The notes beneath the pieces were generated by a model. It saw nothing but the letters and a program-made list of their open reading frames with translations. It ran no database searches and had not been told where the DNA came from. From Deltaproteobacteria bacterium (GTDB lineage Bacteria; Myxococcota; B64-G9): DNA of 41,752 bases. A program made the translations under genes and the position numbers. Position 1 is the first letter of the stretch, and each line of letters opens with the position of its first letter. The DNA lies in contig JAUXGL010000012.1 of the NCBI GenBank assembly GCA_030622135.1, positions 1-41,752 on the forward strand, read 5' to 3'. Positions 35,109 through 41,752 of the stretch are shown in pieces.

Positions 35109-37727
35109 ATGGTTCGTTCGCCTGACTCTTTGTTGCGTCCCTTTGCGCTGATTGTCGCCATGCTGTTGCTCGCCGGTTGCGGATCCGACTCCGGAGGGTC
35201 GGGTGGGGGCGATGGGGGGCTGGACGGAGGCGACGGACAGACCGGAGACGGGGACTGCCCCACTGGGATCCTGTGCGGGCCGTTTGAAGAGTGCTGTGCC
35301 GAGGGAACCGAATGCGTCAACAACAAGGTCTGTCTTCCCATCTGTGAGAATGTCCGTTGCGGAGGGGACTTGACGGTGTGCTGTGCCGTGGGAACCGAAT
35401 GCGTCAACGACATGGCCTGCCTTCCCATCTGTGAGAATGTCCGTTGCGGGGAGAACTTGACGGTGTGCTGCGAAGCCGGTGAGATCTGTCTGGACGGGGT
35501 ATGGTGCGCCGTGGACTGTGGTCCGACCGAGGTTCTCTGCGGCGCCGGTTTGGATATCTGCTGCAATGCGGGAGACGTGTGCCTTTACGACGCGTGCGTG
35601 ACTCCCGGGGACACCTGCGATAACAACTTCGATTGCCTGGACGACGGTTGGTACTGCGAGTCGACCATCGGGCGGTGTCTGCCGCTGCCGATCGGGCCCC
35701 TGTGCGAGGGGGAACCGCAGTTCAGCGACATCGAACCGGTTCTGGAATGGTACTGGCCGGGCATTTCCTACGGCGGGTTCTACTATCAGAACATTATGGT
35801 CTCCCCGGCCGTGGGCGACGTGAACGGCGACGGAGTGCCGGACGTGGTGGTCGTGGTCTATCATGACTCTTCTTACGCTACCAATAATCTGATCGTGGTT
35901 CTGAACGGGGAGGGGGACGGGCAGGGCAACGGGCAGGTGCTGTTCACCATTCCGTCCGCGGCCGATCCGGCTGCGCCCATGGCCTGCGGCTCTTCGTCCG
36001 TGGCGTTGGGCAACTTTGACGCCGATCCCGGGCTGGAGATCGTTTACAACATGGTCGGCGGGGGGATACGGATCGCGGACAACGACGGCGTCGGCGATGT
36101 CTGCGGCGCCACCAACTACCCGGGCTGCTCCGGTGTGCGTATCACCGGAAGTGGGGCTGCCACCGTCATCGTAGGTGGTCCGTCAGTGGCCGACCTTGAC
36201 CACGACTCGATGCCCGATATTGTGATCCGCTGTCAGGCCCTGAACGGGCACGACATCAGCGACCCCGCAATGGATTTCATGGATGTGGCGGGTTGCGAGT
36301 ACAACACCGTGGTGGCGGACCTGGACCAGGACCTGCGACCGGAAATAATCGATGCCTCCCATGCCGTGACGGCCGATCCCAACATCCCCGGCGGCCAGCC
36401 CCTGTGGACCACTGCCAATGGGCAGACGTCTGGTTTTGTGGCAGTGGCCGACATTCTTCCGGACAACCCCGGACCCGAGGTGATCAATATCTGTTTTGGC
36501 TTCTTCCTGCTGGACGGGCAGACGGGTGCCGTGCTCGTCGGTCCAGGCGGCACGGTACTAGACGCGTCCATTCCCATTCCGGGCGGGGGTACGGGGGGCG
36601 CACCCACGGTGGCGGATTTCGACGGGGACGGATTTCCGGAGGTTTCCACCGCGGGTACGGCCGCTTACGTGGTCTATGACCCGGACTGCACCGATCCGCC
36701 CATCCGGGGCGGTCAGTGCGATAGCGGCACGACGGATTTCATGTTGTGGACGACCTCCACCCAGGACTTCAGCAGCAGCTGCACGGGCTCAAGCGTTTTC
36801 GATTTTCAGGGAGACGGTCCGGCGGAGGTGCTCTACAACGACGAGTGCTTTTTACATATCTACGACGGGCTGACCGGAGCCGAGTTGGTGAACCCGGTTA
36901 TCCCGAACTCGTCCCGTACCTGGGCCGAGTACCCCCTGGTGGCGGACGTTGACGGTGACGGGAACGCGGAAATGATCGTCATTTCCAACGAGGACAAGGC
37001 CATAAGCCGAGACAACTGCCACATCTCCTGGAAGGACGCTAACGTGCCCATTGATTGGCTGTGCCAGTACACCGTTTGTACGATCGGTCCGGCCTGCACC
37101 GGCGGCATCGGCGGAACCTGCAGTGGTGTAGGGTATCAGTGCGACGCCGCCGGCATCTGTCATCGGCCCGGCGGAACCCACGGGGTACGCATCTACGGCG
37201 ACCTGAACGATCGATGGGTCAAAACCAGGCCCGTGTGGAACCAGTTTTCCTATCACGTCACCAACATCGAGTTCGCGGGGGGTTGGTGGAACGTGCCGGA
37301 CGTGGAAGTGGACAACTGGACCGTGTACAATAACTATCGACAGAATGTGCAGGGCGGAGCGTTGTTCCCGGTGCCCGACCTTCAGGTGGAGTTGACCGCC
37401 ACGCCCATCTGTCCCTCCGAGGTGCGGTTGGCCGCCGTGGTGCGCAACGAGGGAAGCGCCGGCGCCCTTCCCGTTTTCGAGGTAAGGTTTTACCGCACGG
37501 ACACCGGGGTTCCGAACCCGCCGGAGTTGCTGGGCACGGTGTTCCCGTCCGGTCCGCTTCTTCCGGGCGGTTGGGACCGGCTTACGCTGGTGTACAACAT
37601 TCCGGCCACGGATGTGGACATGACCTTTTCGGTCGTCCTGGATGAGGATGGGGTGATGGAGGAGTGCGAAGAGGGCAACAACGGTGCAGACAGCGCCACG
37701 GTGTACTGCCCCGGCCCAGTCCTATAG
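35109..37727 (+). CDS. secreted lipoprotein-like surface protein: Cys-rich tandem modules, FG-GAP/VCBS-like repeats, C-terminal CARDB-like domain
   Basis: lipobox LLAGCG; ECCAEGTECVNNKVCLPICENVRCG repeats; DVNGDGVPDVVVV, DLDHDSMPDIVIR, DFDGDGFPEVS; C-terminal LQVELTATPICPSEVRLAAVVRNEGSAG. Confidence 0.85.
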   Translation: MVRSPDSLLRPFALIVAMLLLAGCGSDSGGSGGGDGGLDGGDGQTGDGDCPTGILCGPFEECCAEGTECVNNKVCLPICENVRCGGDLTVCCAVGTECVNDMACLPICENVRCGENLTVCCEAGEICLDGVWCAVDCGPTEVLCGAGLDICCNAGDVCLYDACVTPGDTCDNNFDCLDDGWYCESTIGRCLPLPIGPLCEGEPQFSDIEPVLEWYWPGISYGGFYYQNIMVSPAVGDVNGDGVPDVVVVVYHDSSYATNNLIVVLNGEGDGQGNGQVLFTIPSAADPAAPMACGSSSVALGNFDADPGLEIVYNMVGGGIRIADNDGVGDVCGATNYPGCSGVRITGSGAATVIVGGPSVADLDHDSMPDIVIRCQALNGHDISDPAMDFMDVAGCEYNTVVADLDQDLRPEIIDASHAVTADPNIPGGQPLWTTANGQTSGFVAVADILPDNPGPEVINICFGFFLLDGQTGAVLVGPGGTVLDASIPIPGGGTGGAPTVADFDGDGFPEVSTAGTAAYVVYDPDCTDPPIRGGQCDSGTTDFMLWTTSTQDFSSSCTGSSVFDFQGDGPAEVLYNDECFLHIYDGLTGAELVNPVIPNSSRTWAEYPLVADVDGDGNAEMIVISNEDKAISRDNCHISWKDANVPIDWLCQYTVCTIGPACTGGIGGTCSGVGYQCDAAGICHRPGGTHGVRIYGDLNDRWVKTRPVWNQFSYHVTNIEFAGGWWNVPDVEVDNWTVYNNYRQNVQGGALFPVPDLQVELTATPICPSEVRLAAVVRNEGSAGALPVFEVRFYRTDTGVPNPPELLGTVFPSGPLLPGGWDRLTLVYNIPATDVDMTFSVVLDEDGVMEECEEGNNGADSATVYCPGPVL

Positions 37728-37730
37728 CGA

Positions 37731-37814
37731 GGAATGGGGTCGGGTCTGGTCACTTGCCCCTTATCCTGTGCAAGAAAGTGCTCGATCCAACCCTTCACCT
37801 TCCGACCCCATTCC
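37731..37814. repeat. inverted-repeat element (REPIN/MITE-like), copy B
   Basis: GGAATGGGGTCGG...CCGACCCCATTCC perfect 13-bp termini; shares core TGCAAGAAAG(T/C)GCTCGATCCAACCCTTCACCTT with copy A. Confidence 0.75.
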
Positions 37815-37889
37815 CGCCACCGCCTGCAGATCTGGCTTCAGCTCGAAAGGGGAGAGAACTCCTCCGGACCGAAGAGATCCAGATAGTCC
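37813..37889. repeat. 77-bp direct repeat, right copy (3' end of the radical SAM gene)
   Basis: 73/77 identical to 34617-34693. Confidence 0.9.
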
Positions 37890-38731
37890 TTGCGCGGGCC
37901 CAGGCAGTTCGATCTCATACCGCAGCCGCTACAGGTTTTTAGATATGCTCCGCCTTCGATTGGGGATTCTTCGGCCGAGAAAGGTTCCGATCCGGGCGTG
38001 ATTACCGAGAGTTTCCAGGTTCCCGCGTGCACGTAGCGCCGGCGGTACTCCGGCTTCAGCACGCATGGGGGCGTATGCAACGTGGTTGCCGCCGCCCCGT
38101 TCCGGTCGGCGGTTTGGAAGGCCGACTCCAGGAAAGGCATCAGATCGGCCATCCGGGGCACCAGGGGCTCGAGGCCTTTTGCCTGTGTGCCGAACAGGGA
38201 GGTCAACCAGAAGGTGAACCGGCCCACGCCCAGCCCGGCGAAGCGCAGGACCGCGTCGGCCAGTCGGGTCATGGAGTGAGAGGTGATCAGGATGTCCCCC
38301 TCCACCCGGGCGTCCGTGGCCACCAGGTTTTGGGTTCCCTGGATCAACCGGTCGAAGGAGCCGGGGTTCTGGGTGGCCTGGTCATGGCTTGCGGCGTCCG
38401 CGCCCTTGATGGAGAGGGAGAACTCGTTGGCACCCGCGTCCAGGCAGCGTCGGGTGAAGGGCAGATAGGCGCAGCGGATCCCGTTGGTCTGGATGCGGAT
38501 CCGGTGGTAGCCGAGCTCGCGGGCGCGCTCGATGGACCGGATCAGGTCGGGGTGCAGGGTGGGCTCTCCGCCTCCGAACCACACGTGCTTCGCGCCGCGC
38601 TCCCGGCCCTCCTCCAGCCAGTGGGCGATCTCTTTGGCGCTCATGCCGGGCACATGCGACTGGGAGGCCGCGGGGCAGACCCGGCACCGGCAGTTACACC
38701 CGAAGCCGACGACGATCTCGATCCAGTCCAT
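37838..38731 (-). CDS. radical SAM protein
   Basis: MDWIEIVVGFGCNCRCRVCPAAS (CX3CX2C); WFGGGEPTLHPDLIRSIERARELG; C-terminal extra cysteines CSGCGMRSNCLG. Confidence 0.92.
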   Translation of the reverse strand: MDWIEIVVGFGCNCRCRVCPAASQSHVPGMSAKEIAHWLEEGRERGAKHVWFGGGEPTLHPDLIRSIERARELGYHRIRIQTNGIRCAYLPFTRRCLDAGANEFSLSIKGADAASHDQATQNPGSFDRLIQGTQNLVATDARVEGDILITSHSMTRLADAVLRFAGLGVGRFTFWLTSLFGTQAKGLEPLVPRMADLMPFLESAFQTADRNGAAATTLHTPPCVLKPEYRRRYVHAGTWKLSVITPGSEPFSAEESPIEGGAYLKTCSGCGMRSNCLGPRKDYLDLFGPEEFSPLSS

Positions 38732-38738
38732 GAATTTC

Positions 38739-39230
38739 CTAGAAGAGGAGCACCAATCCCCCGGTAATGTACCAGTCTCCAATTGGATCTTCACCGGGGA
38801 AGAAGAACCACATGTAGGTTCCCTGCAGATCGATTCCGTACCAGGGACCGAACATGTAGAGCAATCCGCCCCCGGCCGAAACGGTCCAGGCGTCATCGCC
38901 CTCGACGAACAGCCTTCCCCCGGCGGCCTTGATGTAGGGGGTGAGCATAAGGTCGGGCAGGGGGATGAAGCGAACGCCTCCGGTGCACAAAAACTGGGTG
39001 GGAATGTCGCCGCCGGTCTGGAAGACGGTGCTGATGCCCACATCCAGCCCCTTTAGCACGAAGACTCCGCCGGAGGCCCCCAGGGAGAAGATGACTCCCT
39101 CCGGGGAACCCTGGAACCCCAGCCCGGCCCCGAAGCGAAAGGTGCCCGCCTCGAAACGCGCCTGGGCCGGTGCCGTCAGCAGCGCCAGTACGAGGATCGT
39201 GAGGAACATGGGTGGCTTATTGCCGCGCAT
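38739..39230 (-). CDS. small outer-membrane beta-barrel-like protein with signal peptide
   Basis: MFLTILVLALLTAPAQARFEAGTFRFGAGLGFQG...; C-terminal YITGGLVLLF; 7 nt from radical SAM start. Confidence 0.65.
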   Translation of the reverse strand: MRGNKPPMFLTILVLALLTAPAQARFEAGTFRFGAGLGFQGSPEGVIFSLGASGGVFVLKGLDVGISTVFQTGGDIPTQFLCTGGVRFIPLPDLMLTPYIKAAGGRLFVEGDDAWTVSAGGGLLYMFGPWYGIDLQGTYMWFFFPGEDPIGDWYITGGLVLLF

Positions 39231-39319
39231 CTCTTGTGGATTCTACCGTATTGCCGTTTTACGTGCAAAGCGCTAAGATCTACGGATCTACGGGATTGTA
39301 GGGGAGCAAAGGAGAAGCT

Positions 39320-39424
39320 ATGTGGTGGGTTGCTGTCGTCGGCGCCGTCTTCCTGACCGCTTCGTCCAGCCTGGCCGGACCCTTCTACATCCACAGCGAT
39401 GGTCACCGGTCTGAATCTGACTAG
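39320..39424 (+). pseudogene. truncated secreted-protein gene (signal peptide stub)
   Basis: GGAGAAGCT SD then MWWVAVVGAVFLTASSSLAGPFYIHSDGHRSESD*. Confidence 0.45.
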
Positions 39425-39425
39425 G

Positions 39426-39548
39426 ATGATGGACCAATATCCAATCCTGGAATGCAGGGGTGCGCAGACTGCGCTGTTGATGATGTCTCATGGCTGGGAC
39501 AAGAGCTTCGAGGAGTACCACGAATCGATCAAGAAGGAGGGTGAGTAG
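39426..39548 (+). CDS. 40-aa ORF MMDQYPILECRGAQTALLMMSHGWDKSFEEYHESIKKEGE, unknown
   Basis: Stop 1 nt before GIY-YIG start. Confidence 0.35.
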   Translation: MMDQYPILECRGAQTALLMMSHGWDKSFEEYHESIKKEGE

Positions 39549-39549
39549 A

Positions 39550-40263
39550 ATGGTACGCAGGAGGCCTCTGGTCACTCAGCACCTTGAAAACATCTCACGT
39601 GAAGCCTTGGAGAAGTACCAAGACATCATCAAGGAATACATTCGCAAGCGACAGGGCATTTATGCGTTGTACCGCCGTGGAAAGCTCTACTATGTCGGAC
39701 TGGCCAGCAATCTCCGGGCACGGCTGAAAACCCACCTTCGTGACCGCCATGGCGAATTATGGGATCGTTTCAGCGTCTACCTCACCATTGGTGATGAGCA
39801 CATGCGGGAACTTGAGGCCATGATCCTCCGGATCGTCAATCCCGCAGGCAACAAGGTGAAGGGCAAGTTCATCAAGTCTGAGAATTTGAGGAACCGTGTG
39901 CGGCGCGATTTCCGTCTGCGGTTACGGGAGGAAGAAGCCCAACTGTGGGGTGGTAGAGGCTACCAACCCAAGAAGAAGAGGAAAACGAAGAAGGAAGAGT
40001 TGAAGAAGTCGAAGGCGACTGGTCGAAGGCCAATCCTCGCCAAGTATGGCAAGACCGGTATGCGGTTGAAGGGGGTACACAAGGGCAAGAACTTGAAGGC
40101 GTGGGTGCGGAAAGATGGTGCGATCCGATATGATGGCGATGTCTACAACTCTCCATCGCTTGCAGCCAGGGCTGCCATCGGGCACAAGGCCAATGGATGG
40201 CGTTTCTGGAAGTACGAAAGGTCACCAGGTGATTGGGTGTCTCTTGATCACCTGCGGCGTTGA
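39550..40263 (+). CDS. GIY-YIG endonuclease domain fused to C-terminal RAMA/DUF4357-like domain
   Basis: GIYALYRRGKLYYVGLASNLRARLKTHL..RELEAMILRIVNPAGNKVKG; C-terminal LKAWVRKDGAIRYDGDVYNSPSLAARAAIGHKANGWRFWKYE. Confidence 0.85.
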   Translation: MVRRRPLVTQHLENISREALEKYQDIIKEYIRKRQGIYALYRRGKLYYVGLASNLRARLKTHLRDRHGELWDRFSVYLTIGDEHMRELEAMILRIVNPAGNKVKGKFIKSENLRNRVRRDFRLRLREEEAQLWGGRGYQPKKKRKTKKEELKKSKATGRRPILAKYGKTGMRLKGVHKGKNLKAWVRKDGAIRYDGDVYNSPSLAARAAIGHKANGWRFWKYERSPGDWVSLDHLRR

Positions 40264-40280
40264 GGCAAGAGGATTGAGTC

Positions 40281-40391
40281 ATGAGCGAAAGCGGCAGAAT
40301 AGTCCAGAAACTATGGTCCTACTGCAATGTCCTCCGGGATGACGGGTTGTCCTACCAGGACTACCTTGATTGCTTAGGAATTTGTATTTGA
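40281..40391 (+). pseudogene. hsdM: 5' stump of type I restriction-modification methyltransferase gene
   Basis: MSESGRIVQKLWSYCNVLRDDGLSYQDYLDCLGICI*; matches the recalled HsdM N-terminus, then stops. Confidence 0.75.
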
Positions 40392-40510
40392 CCGGCGATG
40401 ATGGCCGCGAGCGGTGTGTGTGGCGATTTTAGTTGGGGCAAAGGCGAAGAAAAGGTCAAGTTGGGTGGTCAAAAGACAGTTGTTGAGGCTTCGACGGGTC
40501 CAAGACGAAC

Positions 40511-40699
40511 TCACCACCGCATTCTGGGTAGCAGAGGACAGGCCCTCCCCCGGGCTTGGCGTGGGGGGGAGGCGAAAAAGACGATGTCCTCGACCCAGTC
40601 GGTGTGGTCACAGGAACGGCATCGGTAGAAGTACCAGTTGCTCGGTTCGTTCCAGGGGTCCTCGCGCTCGGGTGGAGGGGGATTGTGATGGTGGTTCAT
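40511..40699 (-). CDS. short putative zinc-binding ORF
   Basis: MNHHHNPPPPEREDPWNEPSNWYFYRCRSCDHTDWVEDIVFF...; single CxxC. Confidence 0.3.
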   Translation of the reverse strand: MNHHHNPPPPEREDPWNEPSNWYFYRCRSCDHTDWVEDIVFFASPPRQARGRACPLLPRMRW

Positions 40700-40817
40700 T
40701 AGGCGACTCCCATCCGGAGGTCATGAAGTCACAGCGCGGCTCCGCCGCACCAAAACCGTTCGCTGCGCTCACTGGCACTGCTCCGCTTCCGCGATTTGTG
40801 CGGTGCCCTTGGGTGCG

Positions 40818-41231
40818 CTACGCTGCAACCCAATGACCCACGCAGTACTCAGAAAATCTTCGCGGGCCGCGGAGATTCTCGGGGTCAGTAGTATAGATGG
40901 TGCCGTAGTCGGGATGGTGGATCAGCTCCAGTTCCATTTTATTGCCACAGTTGGGGCAGCGCAGGGGATCGGCCCCGAATGAATCGAAGAATAGTTGGCA
41001 AAACGGCTTGCGAGGGGCCACACGATAGCCGAGGGGATCGACGGGAGCATTGGTCGGAAGGATGGCTGCGAGTTGGCTTCTCATTTTTTCGTAGCGGACG
41101 TTGCCGTGCAGGCCGTAGTAGCGAATCCGCTGGAATCTTTTGGGGAGGATGTGCTGAACCATGCGTCCGATGAAGCGGAGCGCCGGCAGGTTCTCGTGTT
41201 GAAGGTGGGCTGTTAGGTCAGGTGCGCCTCC
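40818..41231 (-). pseudogene. C-terminal remnant of IS91-type transposase
   Basis: LTAHLQHENLPALRFIGRMVQHILPKRFQRIRYYGLHGNVRYEKM...DPLRCPNCGNKMELELI; upstream in-frame TGA, no N-terminal catalytic region. Confidence 0.7.
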
Positions 41232-41360
41232 TGATCATGCGCGCCATATGTACCATCCGGAAACGTTGGAAAAGCAGCAATACCAGTCACCTACGTGGTG
41301 TCCTGTCCGGTCCCCGTGTTTCCCGAGCGAAACTAAACCCTGGGTTAATATTTGTGCAGG

Positions 41361-41752
41361 ATGAGCAAGAATGTCCAGGTTACGTCTGGTCCCGATTGGG
41401 ATCGTCTCTATGAGATCGCTCTGGCCCAGGAAGGCCATTTCACGACTGCCCAGGCGACTGAGGCCGGGTATTACCCTCAGCTTCTCGCAAAATACCTCAG
41501 AAACGGGAAGATCGTCCGAATTAGGCGTGGCATCTATCGACTGGCACATTTCCCAGCCAGTGAACACGAGGATCTCGCCGTCGTGTGGCTCTGGACTGAA
41601 CGTGTCGGCGTGTTTTCCCACGAAACGGCACTCGCCCTCCATGGGCTGTCTGACGTGCTACCCGCTCGTGTGCATGTTAGCCTCCCATCATCATGGAGCA
41701 AGCGGCGGCTCCGCGTTCCAAGGGGCGTCATGCTGCACTTTGCCGATGTGGA
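41361..41752 (+). CDS. AbiEi-type (type IV) antitoxin, partial, runs off right edge
   Basis: Open 130 codons: MSKNVQVTSGPDWDRLYEIALAQEGHFTTAQATEAGYYPQLLAKYLRNGKIVRIRRGIYRLAHFPASEHEDLAVVWLWTERVGVFSHETALALHGLSDVLPARVHVSLPSSWSKRRLRVPRGVMLHFADV. Confidence 0.85.
   Translation, partial: MSKNVQVTSGPDWDRLYEIALAQEGHFTTAQATEAGYYPQLLAKYLRNGKIVRIRRGIYRLAHFPASEHEDLAVVWLWTERVGVFSHETALALHGLSDVLPARVHVSLPSSWSKRRLRVPRGVMLHFADV

Noticed and set aside
34833-35864. 343-aa minus-strand ORF across the sigma-54 promoter and Cys-rich region
   Set aside because: Repeated HRQVPSATDILTDGK arises simply from the antisense of the 87-bp tandem repeat
41235-41642. 135-aa minus-strand ORF at the right edge
   Set aside because: Antisense of the AbiEi-type gene, which has better domain support
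1-41752. CRISPR arrays, tRNA and rRNA genes
   Set aside because: No regularly spaced short repeats and no recognisable tRNA/rRNA sequence found on manual reading; a tRNAscan/CRISPR finder run would be needed to exclude them formally

Overview
High-GC bacterial chromosome segment, gene-dense, probably deltaproteobacterial/Myxococcota-like (inferred only from gene content). Core-looking content: TSP3-OmpA protein; a zinc-ribbon / predicted pseudokinase / NarL-type response regulator operon; type I phosphodiesterase; both subunits of DNA topoisomerase VI; HdrD-like Fe-S oxidoreductase; FHA-GGDEF protein; a TolC-MacA-FtsX-FtsX export operon without an ATPase; two c-type cytochromes; PEGA, kelch, PilZ, DUF4159, VWA/GATase-like, HEAT and FG-GAP/Cys-rich surface proteins; radical SAM protein. 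Accessory content: (i) about 9.8-13.3 kb, a Fic protein convergent with an overlapping AlbA_2(Schlafen-like)-ParA pair, next to a truncated MotA/ExbB-like gene; (ii) 39.4 kb to the right edge, a GIY-YIG-RAMA nuclease followed by an hsdM stump, an IS91-type transposase relic and an AbiEi-type antitoxin running off the window. Structure not explained by genes: 77-bp direct repeats (73/77 identical) bracketing a 3.1-kb single-gene segment that carries a good sigma-54 promoter match and whose right repeat is the 3' end of the radical SAM gene; two families of dispersed inverted-repeat elements; a 16-bp hairpin placed at the predicted +1 of one transcript; and clustered TTATCC/GGATAA operator-like repeats over the fic promoter. 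No tRNA, rRNA or CRISPR array was recognised. Everything here is from manual reading; no searches were run.
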